Source: Stutzerimonas stutzeri (GTDB lineage Bacteria > Pseudomonadota > Gammaproteobacteria > Pseudomonadales > Pseudomonadaceae). Taken from it: a stretch of 64,000 nt of DNA. The stretch lies in contig DDKB01000018.1 in the NCBI GenBank assembly GCA_002339675.1, forward strand, positions 124,001-188,000. The letters run 5' to 3'. Made by a program: the position numbers and the translations under genes. The notes beneath the pieces are model-generated. The model was not told the DNA's origin and did not search any database. It was given only the letters and a program-made list of their open reading frames with translations. Of the stretch, positions 15,030 through 24,244 are shown one piece after another. Position 1 is the stretch's first letter. The number at the start of each line of letters is the position of its first letter.

Positions 15030-17138
15030 TTGCCAGCCATAGACGCTCTCGCTGATCGCCTGTCGACCTATCTCGGCGACGACCAGGTCAACCTGGTCCG
15101 CCGTGCCTATTTTTACGCCGAGCAGGCCCACGATGGGCAGCGTCGGCGCAGCGGTGAAGCCTACGTCACCCACCCCCTCGCGGTAGCCAACATCCTCGCC
15201 GACATGCACATGGACCATCAGAGCCTGATGGCCGCGATGCTGCACGACGTCATCGAGGATACTGGCATCGCCAAGGAGGCGCTCACCGCGCAGTTCGGCG
15301 AAACCGTTGCCGAACTGGTGGACGGCGTCAGCAAGCTGACCCAGATGAAGTTCGAGACCAAGGCCGAGGCCCAGGCCGAAAACTTCCAGAAGATGGCCAT
15401 GGCCATGGCACGTGACATCCGCGTGATTCTGGTCAAGCTCGCCGACCGCCTGCACAACATGCGCACCCTCGAAGTGCTTGCCGGCGAGAAACGTCGCCGC
15501 ATCGCCAAGGAAACTCTGGAAATCTACGCGCCCATCGCCAACCGGCTGGGCATGCACGCCATGCGCGTGGAGTTCGAGGACCTGGGCTTCAAGGCCATGC
15601 ATCCGATGCGTTCGGAGCGTATCCGCGCCGCCGTTCGCCGCGCCCGCGGCAACCGCAACGAAATCGTCGAGAAGATCGAGCAATCGCTGACCCATTGCCT
15701 GGCCCGCGAAGGCCTGGAAGGCGAAGTGGTGGGCCGCGAAAAACACCTGTACAGCATCTACAAAAAGATGCGCGGCAAGCGCAAGGCGTTCAACGAAATA
15801 ATGGACGTCTACGCCTTCCGCATCGTAGTGGACAAGGTAGACACCTGCTACCGCGTGCTGGGCGCCGTGCACAGCCTCTACAAGCCCTTGCCCGGCCGCT
15901 TCAAGGATTACATCGCGATTCCCAAGGCCAACGGCTACCAGTCGCTGCACACCACCCTGTTCGGCATGCACGGCGTGCCCATCGAAATCCAGATCCGCAC
16001 GCGCGAGATGGAGGAGATGGCCAACAACGGTATCGCCGCCCACTGGCTGTACAAGTCCAACGGCGAGGAAGCCCCCAAGGGCACGCACGCGCGTGCGCGC
16101 CAGTGGGTCAAGGGGGTGCTGGAGCTGCAAGAGCGTGCCGGCAACTCGCTGGAGTTCATCGAAAGCGTCAAGATCGACCTGTTTCCTGATGAAGTCTACG
16201 TGTTCACACCCAAAGGCAGCATCATGGAGCTACCCAAAGGTTCGACCGCTGTCGACTTCGCCTATGCGGTGCACACCGACGTCGGCAACACCTGTATCGC
16301 CTGCCGCGTCAATCGCCGTCTGGCGCCGTTGTCCCAGGCGCTGGAAAGCGGCTGCACCGTGGAAATCGTTACGGCACCCGGCGCGCGTCCGAACCCGGCC
16401 TGGTTGAATTTCGTCGTCACCGGCAAGGCGCGCACGCACATCCGCCACGCCCTGAAGCTGCAGCGCCGCTCGGAGTCGATCAACCTCGGCGAGCGCCTGC
16501 TGAACAAGGCGCTGACCGGCTTCGATACGAGCCTGGAGGGCATTTCCCAGGAACGCATCCGCGCGGTGCTCGCCGAGTATCACATGGAGGTCGTCGAGGA
16601 CCTGCTCGAGGACATCGGGCTTGGCAACCGCATGGCCTACGTCATCGCCCGCCGTCTGGTGGCCAGCGAAGGTGAGCAGGCGCCCAGCGCAGAAGGGCCG
16701 CTGGCGATTCGCGGCACCGAAGGCCTGGTGCTCAACTACGCCAAGTGCTGCACGCCGATTCCCGGGGATCCCATCGTCGGCCACCTGTCCGCCGGCAAGG
16801 GCATGGTCGTCCACCTGGAAACCTGCCGGAACATCGCCGACGTGCGACACAACCCGGACAAGTGCATCCAGCTGTCCTGGTCGAAGGACGTCACCGGAGA
16901 ATTCAATGTCGAGCTGCGCGTCGAGCTTGAGCACCAGCGCGGACTCATCGCCTTGCTGGCCGGCAGCGTCAACGCCGCCGACGGCAACATCGAGAAGATC
17001 GGCATGGACGAGCGCGACGGCCGCATCAGCGTCGTCCAGCTGGTGGTCAGCGTGCATGACCGCGTGCACCTGGCCCGCGTGATCAAGAAATTGCGGGCGA
17101 TCAAGGGCGTAATGCGCATTACCCGGATGAAGGCATAG
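15030..17138 (+). CDS. spoT: Bifunctional (p)ppGpp synthetase/hydrolase SpoT
   Basis: SpoT hydrolyses and, under some stresses, makes the alarmone (p)ppGpp. The 702-residue protein has the full domain order: HD hydrolase (about 20-180) with His72-Asp73 in MLHDVIEDT, the synthetase domain (about 230-340, with DYIAIPKANGYQSLHTT), TGS (about 385-445, VFTPKGSIMELPKGSTAVDFAYAVH split over its conserved core), the helical and zinc-finger-like region (NYAKCCTPIPGD) and a C-terminal ACT domain. The start codon is TTG, with GAGGAG about nine bases upstream; no better ATG fits the family N-terminus. It is likely co-transcribed with rpoZ. Confidence 0.96.
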   Translation: MPAIDALADRLSTYLGDDQVNLVRRAYFYAEQAHDGQRRRSGEAYVTHPLAVANILADMHMDHQSLMAAMLHDVIEDTGIAKEALTAQFGETVAELVDGVSKLTQMKFETKAEAQAENFQKMAMAMARDIRVILVKLADRLHNMRTLEVLAGEKRRRIAKETLEIYAPIANRLGMHAMRVEFEDLGFKAMHPMRSERIRAAVRRARGNRNEIVEKIEQSLTHCLAREGLEGEVVGREKHLYSIYKKMRGKRKAFNEIMDVYAFRIVVDKVDTCYRVLGAVHSLYKPLPGRFKDYIAIPKANGYQSLHTTLFGMHGVPIEIQIRTREMEEMANNGIAAHWLYKSNGEEAPKGTHARARQWVKGVLELQERAGNSLEFIESVKIDLFPDEVYVFTPKGSIMELPKGSTAVDFAYAVHTDVGNTCIACRVNRRLAPLSQALESGCTVEIVTAPGARPNPAWLNFVVTGKARTHIRHALKLQRRSESINLGERLLNKALTGFDTSLEGISQERIRAVLAEYHMEVVEDLLEDIGLGNRMAYVIARRLVASEGEQAPSAEGPLAIRGTEGLVLNYAKCCTPIPGDPIVGHLSAGKGMVVHLETCRNIADVRHNPDKCIQLSWSKDVTGEFNVELRVELEHQRGLIALLAGSVNAADGNIEKIGMDERDGRISVVQLVVSVHDRVHLARVIKKLRAIKGVMRITRMKA

Positions 17139-17249
17139 CCAGCACGGGGCGCCGGAAAGTGTGGTCACGGCCGCTCGGGTTCGTCTAGCATCCCGACGTC
17201 ACGGCTGGCTTCAGGCTTGCCGCTTCAATCGCTCGCAGAGGAGTTATTC

Positions 17250-17630
17250 ATGCCCCGCACCGTCATCAACACCGATAAAGCCCCCGCCGCCATCGGCACC
17301 TATTCCCAGGCGATCAAGGCAGGCAATACCGTCTACCTGTCCGGCCAGATTCCGCTCGACCCCTCGACCATGGAGCTGTTGGACGGCTTCGAAGCGCAAA
17401 CCGTGCAGGTCTTCGAAAACCTTAAGGCGGTGGCCGAAGCGGCCGGTGGCTCGCTGAAGGATGTGGTCAAGCTGAACATCTTCCTCACCGACCTGGGCAA
17501 TTTCGCCACCGTCAACGAGGTGATGAGCCGCTACTTCCAGCAGCCCTACCCGGCCCGTGCCGCCATCGGCATCGCCGCGCTGCCAAAGGCGGCCCAGGTC
17601 GAGATGGACGCGATCCTAGTGCTCGAGTGA
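17250..17630 (+). CDS. ridA: RidA-family enamine/imine deaminase
   Basis: RidA hydrolyses reactive enamine and imine intermediates such as 2-aminoacrylate released by PLP enzymes. The 126-residue protein is full length and shows the family landmarks GTYSQAIKAGNTVYLSGQIPLDP, VFENLKAVAEAAG and the C-terminal RAAIGIAALPKAAQVEMDAI, including the arginine that binds the substrate carboxylate. The ATG at 17250 is preceded by AGAGGAG; an in-frame codon at 17217 would add an unusual leader. It follows spoT by 111 bases, as in P. aeruginosa. Confidence 0.95.
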   Translation: MPRTVINTDKAPAAIGTYSQAIKAGNTVYLSGQIPLDPSTMELLDGFEAQTVQVFENLKAVAEAAGGSLKDVVKLNIFLTDLGNFATVNEVMSRYFQQPYPARAAIGIAALPKAAQVEMDAILVLE

Positions 17631-17680
17631 GCCACCACTAGCCCAGCCGGCCCCTCGGCCGACCGCAGGAAGCGCCGCGC

Positions 17681-19780
17681 ATGAACCGATTCGGCCGGCT
17701 GGTACCGCGCCTGGCACTGGCCGGAATCGGCGTGCTCGCGGCATGCCTGCTCTACCTGACCGAGCCGGTGCTGGTGCAGACGCTGCGCAACAGCCTGTTC
17801 GACCAGTACCAGCGCTGGCAGCCACGAGCCGCCCCGGATGAGCCCCGTGTGTTCGTGCTGGACATCGACGAAGACAGCCTGGCGCGTATCGGCCAGTGGC
17901 CCTGGCCTCGGGATTTGCTGGCACGCCTGCTGCAGCAGTTGCACCACGCCGGCACCGCGGTGGTCGCCTTCGACGTGCTGTTCGCCGAACCGGACCGCAG
18001 CTCGCCCACGCAACTGCTGGCCCAGGTACCGGACGCGCTGGCCGAACACCTGGCGCGCCTGCCCGATCACGACCGGCTGTTCGCCTCCGCGCTGGCAGCG
18101 CAACCCAGCATACTGGGCTTCGCCGCGACCCGCACGACGGGCACGCGACTGCCACGCAGCCGCTTCGGCATACGCCTGGCCGCTACAGCCGGAACACCTG
18201 CCGTCCCCGCCTATACCGCCACCGCAACGCCGCTGGCCGTTCTGGACGCCGCAGCCCGAGGCAGCGGCGCGATGACTTTCCAGCCCGACAGCGACGGCGT
18301 GGTGCGGCGCGTGCCGCTGATGATCCGCATTGGCGACCGCTTGCTGCCCTCGCTGGTCGCCGAAACCCTAAGGGTCTACTTGAAGCAGGGTCTGTATCGC
18401 CTCGATGTCGATGCGAACGGCGCTGTGCGCCAGGTCGGGATCGGCCGGGTACGGCTGCCAACCAGCGATCAGGGCGAGCTCTGGGTGCACTACCGCGGCG
18501 ACATGGATCGCCAGCGCATTCCCGCCTGGCAGCTGTTCGAGGGTCGACCAGACGCACGTCTGCAGGGTGCGATCGTCCTCGTTGGCAGCTCGGCCCAGGG
18601 GCTCCAAGACCTGCGTTTCAGTCCGTTGGGCGGCATGATTCCCGGGGTCCAAGTGCATGCCCAGGCCGTCGAACAGGCCCTGTTCGGGACCGCCTTGCAA
18701 CGCCCCTACTGGGCCAACGCCAGCGAGGCGCTGATCCTCCTGCTCGCCACGCTGGCGCTGTGTGGAGTGACCCTGGGCACCGGCGCGCTGAGCGGTGCGC
18801 TCGCCTGCGCGGCGCTGCTCGGCGTGCTCAATCTGGGTGCGTGGTGGGCCTATTCGCGGCATGGCCTGTTGCTCGACGCGCTCACCCCGTCGCTCGGCCT
18901 GCTGCTGGCCTACCTTGGCGCCAGCATCGCCCGCCACCGCGCCAGCGAACGTCAGCAGCGCTGGGTGCGCGAGGCCTTTTCGCGCTACATCTCGCCCAAT
19001 CTGGTGAGCTACCTGATGCGCCATCCGGAGCAGTTGCGCCTGGGCGGCGAACGCCGCTGCTGCAGTTTCGTCTTCACCGACCTCGCCGAGTCCACCCGGC
19101 TCATGGAAGGGCAGCCTCCCGAGCGCGTGGTGAGCCTGCTCAACAGCTACCTTGAGGGCATCATCCAGATCGCGTTCCGCCACGAAGGGACCCTCGAACG
19201 CATCATGGGCGATGGCCTGGCCATCCTGTTTTCCGCCCCGCTGGTGCAGCCCGACCACCAGCGCCGCGCCCTGGCCTGCGCCCGGGAGATCCGCACATTC
19301 AGCCAGGCGCACGGCGCCGCACAGCGGGCCGACGGGATCGACTTCGGCCGAACCCGCATCGGCGTGCACAGTGGCGAGGTGGTGGTCGGCAACTTCGGCG
19401 GCGCCACCCTGTTCGACTACCGCGCCCTTGGCGATCCCGTCAACGTCGCCGCGCGGCTGGAAAGCCTGAACCGCTACCTGGGCACCGAGCTGTGCGTATC
19501 CGAGGCGATCCGCGCCGCGCATCCTGAGTGGCCCATGCGGCCGGTGGGTGAGGTGCAGCTCAAGGGCAAGACGCAGGCGATCCGGCTCTACGAGCCCTGC
19601 GAGGAAACGGGGGACGATGACTATGCAGCGGCGTTCGCGCTGCTGGCGACGCCTGAACAGGCACTCGCCGCGTTCGAGGCGCTGCAGGCCCGGCGCCCGG
19701 ACGACGGACTGGTCGCCTTTCAGCTGCGGCGCCTGCGCGACGGCCAGCATGGCGAGCACATCGTGATGAGCGAAAAATAA
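17681..19780 (+). CDS. CHASE2-domain adenylate cyclase (class III)
   Basis: This is a 699-residue membrane receptor cyclase. An N-terminal signal-anchor segment (about 10-27) precedes a periplasmic CHASE2 domain (about 35-340; FVLDIDEDSLARIGQWPWPR and VVAFDVLFAEPD are typical). Three hydrophobic segments follow (about 345-425), then a class III cyclase domain (about 455-640). The metal-binding aspartates are visible as Asp467 in FVFTDLAEST and Asp511 in IMGDGLAILFS, and the transition-state region as LGDPVNVAARLES. All metal ligands are present, so activity is expected; cAMP rather than cGMP is inferred from family frequency. The FecR and OmpA-like genes face it on the other strand, seven bases away. 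Confidence 0.88.
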   Translation: MNRFGRLVPRLALAGIGVLAACLLYLTEPVLVQTLRNSLFDQYQRWQPRAAPDEPRVFVLDIDEDSLARIGQWPWPRDLLARLLQQLHHAGTAVVAFDVLFAEPDRSSPTQLLAQVPDALAEHLARLPDHDRLFASALAAQPSILGFAATRTTGTRLPRSRFGIRLAATAGTPAVPAYTATATPLAVLDAAARGSGAMTFQPDSDGVVRRVPLMIRIGDRLLPSLVAETLRVYLKQGLYRLDVDANGAVRQVGIGRVRLPTSDQGELWVHYRGDMDRQRIPAWQLFEGRPDARLQGAIVLVGSSAQGLQDLRFSPLGGMIPGVQVHAQAVEQALFGTALQRPYWANASEALILLLATLALCGVTLGTGALSGALACAALLGVLNLGAWWAYSRHGLLLDALTPSLGLLLAYLGASIARHRASERQQRWVREAFSRYISPNLVSYLMRHPEQLRLGGERRCCSFVFTDLAESTRLMEGQPPERVVSLLNSYLEGIIQIAFRHEGTLERIMGDGLAILFSAPLVQPDHQRRALACAREIRTFSQAHGAAQRADGIDFGRTRIGVHSGEVVVGNFGGATLFDYRALGDPVNVAARLESLNRYLGTELCVSEAIRAAHPEWPMRPVGEVQLKGKTQAIRLYEPCEETGDDDYAAAFALLATPEQALAAFEALQARRPDDGLVAFQLRRLRDGQHGEHIVMSEK

Positions 19781-19786
19781 GCCGCC

Positions 19787-20389
19787 TCAGCGTACGCTGA
19801 CCTCGACCCTTCGGTTGCGAGGCTCGGAGACGCCGTCCGGCGTCTTGATCAGCAGGTTACGCTCGCCGTGCGACGACACCCGCAAGTCGATCACCTCGAT
19901 GTGGCGCTGACGCAGCATGTCCGCCACGGCCTGCGCACGGATCAGCCCGAGCTGCTCGTTCCAGCCCGGCCCGCTGAGCGTGTCGGTATGGCCGATGACC
20001 GAAACCGCCGAGGGGCCGCGCTGGCGGATGGCGGCGAAAACTTCCTCGATGGCCTGCTGCGACGCTTCGGTCAGCTCGGCGCTGCCAATCCTGAAGTACA
20101 ACTGGAAGCGTTGCGGCAACGCTGGCTGAGCGGCGAGCGCGGCAGCGAAATCCCGCGCCAGGCGCTGCTCGCCTACCTCGAAGGGCCCCGCTCCCAACCC
20201 ACGGGCGCCGATCACGACGCCCTGGTGCGAGCGGTCGAGGCGAGTCTCGCCCCGGGCGTCCTCGATCACCACCGCACCGGTAGTGCCGTCGGGGCTCTCC
20301 AGCAACACCACGTAGTCGCCTGTCGCACAGCCGCTTATCAGCGCGACAAGGGCCAGCAGCACCAACCCGGGGTACAGCCTCGCTTTCAT
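19787..20389 (-). CDS. OmpA-family lipoprotein
   Basis: This is a 200-residue probable outer-membrane lipoprotein with lipobox LISGC at residues 17-21. The middle is of unknown fold. The C-terminal half (about 95-200) is an OmpA/MotB peptidoglycan-binding domain: LYFRIGSAELTEASQQAI, VSVIGHTDTLSGPGWNEQLGLIRAQAV and the C-terminal EPRNRRVEVSVR with the arginine that grips diaminopimelate. It should tether the outer membrane to the wall or sense the wall. Its ATG overlaps the end of the FecR gene by four bases (ATGA), so the two are translationally coupled. Confidence 0.88.
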   Translation of the reverse strand: MKARLYPGLVLLALVALISGCATGDYVVLLESPDGTTGAVVIEDARGETRLDRSHQGVVIGARGLGAGPFEVGEQRLARDFAAALAAQPALPQRFQLYFRIGSAELTEASQQAIEEVFAAIRQRGPSAVSVIGHTDTLSGPGWNEQLGLIRAQAVADMLRQRHIEVIDLRVSSHGERNLLIKTPDGVSEPRNRRVEVSVR

Positions 20390-20877
20390 GCGCGGACCTT
20401 GACCAGGAAATGCGTGCCGCGCACGCCGATGGTTCCGGTCGGGGTCTTCAGCTCCACCGCCTCCGGCTTGAGCTTGGCGATCACGCCTGAGATGAAATTC
20501 AGCGTGCCGCGGGTGATCCGCGCGCTCAGGCGCAGATCCTCCTGGGCCGGCTCGAAGGCGTATTCGTCGAGGGTGAACTCGCTGTCGGGGCCGAACGACA
20601 TCACCGTGTTGTCACTGAGCGTGACGCCCATGGCGCCGTCCGTCCCAGTGCGCAAGGTCGCGCCGCGGATCACCGCCTGCCCGACCCGCGCCTCGATGGT
20701 CTGCCCGCGGCTGGTCAGGGTCGCCTCGCCTTGCACCTTCATGATGTAGCCGACCGGCTCGCTGAGGTCCTGTGCAGCGGCCGAGCCGCAGGCGGCCAAC
20801 AGGCCAAGCACTAGCACAGTCCGGGCAAATTGCCCTGCGGTGTCGCGTCTACGGATGCTGTTCAAGGTAGTCTCCAT
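20386..20877 (-). CDS. FecR-domain periplasmic protein
   Basis: This is a 163-residue exported protein with a signal peptide (ARTVLVLGLLAACGSAAAQ) and a FecR domain over most of its length. The family features are GQAVIRGATLRTGTDGAMGVTLSDNTVMSFGPDS and, at the C-terminus, TPTGTIGVRGTHFLV. It lacks the N-terminal cytoplasmic and transmembrane parts of true FecR anti-sigma regulators, so it is a stand-alone periplasmic FecR protein of unknown ligand. It is the first gene of a two-gene operon with the OmpA-like lipoprotein, convergent with the CHASE2 cyclase; stand-alone FecR proteins near CHASE2 cyclases are a recurring arrangement. Confidence 0.88.
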   Translation of the reverse strand: METTLNSIRRRDTAGQFARTVLVLGLLAACGSAAAQDLSEPVGYIMKVQGEATLTSRGQTIEARVGQAVIRGATLRTGTDGAMGVTLSDNTVMSFGPDSEFTLDEYAFEPAQEDLRLSARITRGTLNFISGVIAKLKPEAVELKTPTGTIGVRGTHFLVKVRA

Positions 20878-20974
20878 GGCTGGCCAATCGCCTGCAAGCC
20901 TGCGACGCCGCTCCCGGGCGGAGCGCGCGATCTAGCCGGGCAAAACCGTCAAAGTGATCGAGGCAGGATGCAGT

Positions 20975-23065
20975 ATGACCTCCAGCAAACACAAGCTCGG
21001 GTATGAGACCTGGGCCACGGCCCTCGTCGCCGTCTTCATCCTGCTTCCGACCGTTCCGGTTCTGACGCTCGCCGGCCTGGCGTGGTTCGATTTGCACCGC
21101 GTGCTGATCGTCGAACTGGTGCTCATGCTCGTCGTCCTGCCGCTGCTGTTGGCGTGCCTGGGCAGCATCCGCCGCTCGCTCAGCACCTTGGCTGAAGACA
21201 TCCAGCGCCTGCGCCGGCTCGACTTCAGCCCGCGCAGCGGCCCGGGTTCGCTGATTCGCGAACTGGACGACCTGCACCGCCAGCACGACGCGATGCGCCG
21301 GTCGCTGCACGCCCAGAACCGCGCACTGAGCGAGGCCCAGGAAAAGCTCGCCAGCCTGGTCGAAAACGGCATGCTGCTCTCCTCCCAGCGCGACAAGCAC
21401 CGGCTGCTGGAGCACATCCTGCTGCAGGGCAAGCGCATCTGCCAGGCCGATGCCGCGACCCTCTACCTGATGACCGACCACGACAGCCTGCGCTTCGCCC
21501 TGCGCTCCAAGGCCGATTCGCTGCCAGCCGCCGAACTGCCGCTGCATGACCCGGACACCGGCGCACCCAACGAGCGGCACGTGTCGACCTGGGTGGCGCT
21601 GCGCAAGGAAACCCTGATCATCGACGACGTCTACGCCGAGACGCGCTTCGACCTGTCCGGCACCCGCCGCTTCGACACGGACTCGGGCTACCGCACCGTC
21701 TCGATGCTCTGCGTGCCGCTGGTCGGCCATGCCGGTGACGTACTCGGGGTGCTCCAGTTCATGAATGCCATGGATCCGGCCACCGGCGCCTTGGGGCCTT
21801 TTTCCAGCCAGAGCCAGGGATTCGTCGAAGCCCTGGCCTCCCAGGCAGCGGTGGCGCTGGAAAATCACAACCTGATCGAATCACAGACGGCCCTCATCGA
21901 CGCGATGATTGAAATCCTCGCCGGCGCCATCGACGCCAAGAGCGCACACACCGGCGGGCACTGCGCGCGCGTGCCGGAACTGGCGATGCTGCTCGCCGAA
22001 CAGGCCTGCGCCGCGCGCGACGGCCCGCTGGCCGACTTTCGCTTCGACAACGAGGAGCAGTGGCGCGAGTTCCGTATCGGCGCCTGGCTGCACGACTGCG
22101 GCAAGATCACCACGCCAGAGCACATCGCCGACAAGTCCACCAAGCTCGAAACGGTCTACAACCGCATCCACGAAGTGCGCATGCGCTTCGAGGTGCTGCT
22201 GCGCGACGCCCGCATCGAGCGCCTAGAGGCGCTGGCCGCCGGCCAGGCCATGAAGACCGTGGAGGCCCGCTTTGCCGCGACGCAGGCGTGCCTGCAGGAT
22301 GACTTCGCTTTCGTCGCCGCCTGCAACATCGGCGGCGAGCGGATGGCGCCGGAACGCATCGAGCGGCTGCAGCGCATTGCCGAGCGCAGCTGGACGCGCC
22401 ACTTCGACGACCGCCTCGGGCTTTCGCATGAAGAGGCGGCGCGCCTGGCCACCTTTCCCCAGGCACCCTTGCCGGCGGTCGAACGGCTGCTGGCGGACAA
22501 GCCGGAGCACCGGATTGCACGCCCGGCGAGCAAGGCACAGGACCCCAAGTACGGATTCAGAATGGCGGTACCGGAGCACCAGTTCGATTTCGGCGAGCTC
22601 TACAACCTCAGCGTCGCCCGCGGCACCCTGACCGCCGAGGAACGCTTCAAGGTCAACGAGCACATCGTGCAGACCATCGTCATGCTGGAGAGCCTGCCGT
22701 TTCCGAAGAACCTGCGGCGCGTCCCCGAATACGCCGGCACCCACCACGAAACCCTGCTCGGAACCGGCTACCCGCGCCAGCTGGGGCCCGAGCAGCTGTC
22801 GATCCCGGCGCGGATCATGGCCATCGCCGACATCTTCGAGGCCCTGACCGCCTGCGACCGTCCCTACAAGGAAGCCAAGCCGCTCAGCGAATCGCTGCGC
22901 ATTCTCGCGCAACTGCGCGACCGCGGGCACCTCGACGCCGACCTCTTCGCGCTCTTCGTGTCATCGGGATTGCCTCTGGCGTACGGCAGACGCCACCTGC
23001 GACCCGAGCAGCTGGACCTGGACGATTGCAGCGAATTCCTCCAGCCCGCCCCGGCGCAAACCTGA
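20975..23065 (+). CDS. GAF and HD-GYP domain phosphodiesterase, membrane-bound
   Basis: This 696-residue protein should hydrolyse cyclic di-GMP. Two transmembrane segments (about 14-38 and 43-65) are followed by a short HAMP-like linker, a GAF domain (about 125-290; TVSMLCVPLVGHAGDVLGVLQFMN) and an HD-GYP domain. The catalytic His373-Asp374 lies in LHDCGKITTPEH, the second histidine pair in TGGHCARV and HHETLLGTGYP, and the GYP triplet at 598-600. Between HDCGK and the HHE motif there is an insertion of roughly 120 residues, longer than in minimal HD-GYP proteins. The ATG at 20975 is preferred; an upstream GTG at 20954 is also possible. It is divergent from the FecR gene. Confidence 0.87.
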   Translation: MTSSKHKLGYETWATALVAVFILLPTVPVLTLAGLAWFDLHRVLIVELVLMLVVLPLLLACLGSIRRSLSTLAEDIQRLRRLDFSPRSGPGSLIRELDDLHRQHDAMRRSLHAQNRALSEAQEKLASLVENGMLLSSQRDKHRLLEHILLQGKRICQADAATLYLMTDHDSLRFALRSKADSLPAAELPLHDPDTGAPNERHVSTWVALRKETLIIDDVYAETRFDLSGTRRFDTDSGYRTVSMLCVPLVGHAGDVLGVLQFMNAMDPATGALGPFSSQSQGFVEALASQAAVALENHNLIESQTALIDAMIEILAGAIDAKSAHTGGHCARVPELAMLLAEQACAARDGPLADFRFDNEEQWREFRIGAWLHDCGKITTPEHIADKSTKLETVYNRIHEVRMRFEVLLRDARIERLEALAAGQAMKTVEARFAATQACLQDDFAFVAACNIGGERMAPERIERLQRIAERSWTRHFDDRLGLSHEEAARLATFPQAPLPAVERLLADKPEHRIARPASKAQDPKYGFRMAVPEHQFDFGELYNLSVARGTLTAEERFKVNEHIVQTIVMLESLPFPKNLRRVPEYAGTHHETLLGTGYPRQLGPEQLSIPARIMAIADIFEALTACDRPYKEAKPLSESLRILAQLRDRGHLDADLFALFVSSGLPLAYGRRHLRPEQLDLDDCSEFLQPAPAQT

Positions 23066-23083
23066 CCCGGCCGCGCCGCGCGG

Positions 23084-23281
23084 CTAACCGGCGACGCGAC
23101 GCTCCCAGAGCGCCTGATCGTCGAGCTGGCAGGTATCGACATAGCGCGCCAAACCGCTGATCTCCTCGAGTTCGGTCATGCCGGCGAGCTGGCTGACGAT
23201 GCGGTAGCGCTTGCCGGCGGTCTTGTCTTGCAGCGGATAGAGGGCAGCGATCTGCTGGGCCAGTTCGGTCAGGGTGGACAT
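23084..23281 (-). CDS. Small conserved hypothetical protein, 65 aa
   Basis: This is a short cytoplasmic protein with no signal peptide. Two amphipathic helices (TELAQQIAALYPL and DDQALWERRVAG) flank a charged middle. The codon pattern is the strongly GC3-biased one of the surrounding real genes, which supports coding, but I cannot name a family. It is convergent with the HD-GYP gene, with stops 18 bases apart. Confidence 0.55.
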   Translation of the reverse strand: MSTLTELAQQIAALYPLQDKTAGKRYRIVSQLAGMTELEEISGLARYVDTCQLDDQALWERRVAG

Positions 23282-23482
23282 GGGGCGGGGCGTGCTCTGA
23301 GGTGCGAAAAACCAGGCTATTTACTACGAATTGCCCGGCAATGCGCGACCCACCCGACGCCCAGCAGGCCGCTCATCGGAACGGCACGCTGCTGCGGCCC
23401 GACGCGCCCGCCTGAACCACGCAGGAAAGCCCCGACCAGCCAACCACGCGGCTCGCCGGGGGGCCGCCTCGTCGTACCCAGG

Positions 23483-24244
23483 TCAGTTGTTCATGTAGCG
23501 CCGGGTGGCCTGCTGGAGCAGTCCTTCCTGCTTCATCTGGTTCAGGGTGCGCTGGAGCTTTTCCACAACGTCGTCGGGCGTTTCCTTGTTCATCGCCAGG
23601 TACAGGTCGACCCGGTTCAGGGTCAGCGCAACCTCCAGGGCGCCGATGCCCGCCTGCATCGCTTCGTAGTCACCGGACGGGTTGGTCGTTGCCCACAAAT
23701 CGAATTGTCCGGCCTTGAGCTTTTCCGGGGTATTGATCAGGGACTTCTGCAGCTCGAACCCGCGATGGAGCATGTACTGGCTGCCCACGCTGCCGTCTTT
23801 CGATCCGATGCGGTATTGCCTGGCCTCGTCGAGGTTGCCCAGCCGGATCGGGCTGCCCGGCATTTTCAATAGCACGATCTGGATTTCGCTCAGCGGGCCG
23901 ACCCACTTGTACTTGGGCTCGCGCTCGGGCGTACGGCTGAGAGAGAACACGGCGAACCCGGGTTCCTGCTCGGCCAGCGTCTGCAGGCGGCCCCAGGGGA
24001 AACGGAGGGTCATTTCGTAGTCGATACCCGCCCGCTTGAACAATTCGGCGACGACCTCGGCATCGATGCCGCTGATCGCATCTTCTCTCGCGAAATTCTT
24101 GCCATGGCTGGCCATGCTGAAGGGCGGGAAGTTCTGGGTCAGCAGGTTGATCTTTACCTCATCACTGCCGGCAAACGCGGAAGGCAGGAAGGCTAGCAAC
24201 AGGGTCGGTAATAGGCGGTGGCGTTTATTGTTCTTATTGGACAT
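23483..24244 (-). CDS. Periplasmic solute-binding protein (SBP_bac_3 type)
   Basis: This is a 253-residue exported protein of the type that binds polar amino acids. A signal peptide (LLPTLLLAFLPSAFAG) is followed by INLLTQNFPPFSMA, SGIDAEVVAELFKRAGIDYEM and IGSKDGSVGSQYMLHRG, the usual ligand-pocket segments. The length fits the family. No permease or ATPase gene is adjacent, so it is either an orphan binding protein, serves a distant ABC transporter, or acts as a sensor. The ligand arginine normally found after the second domain crossover could not be placed with certainty. Confidence 0.82.
   Translation of the reverse strand: MSNKNNKRHRLLPTLLLAFLPSAFAGSDEVKINLLTQNFPPFSMASHGKNFAREDAISGIDAEVVAELFKRAGIDYEMTLRFPWGRLQTLAEQEPGFAVFSLSRTPEREPKYKWVGPLSEIQIVLLKMPGSPIRLGNLDEARQYRIGSKDGSVGSQYMLHRGFELQKSLINTPEKLKAGQFDLWATTNPSGDYEAMQAGIGALEVALTLNRVDLYLAMNKETPDDVVEKLQRTLNQMKQEGLLQQATRRYMNN

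Noticed and set aside
14688..16130. A 480-codon minus-strand frame opposite rpoZ and spoT
   Set aside because: It covers two well-recognised essential genes and lacks domains or a plausible ribosome binding site.
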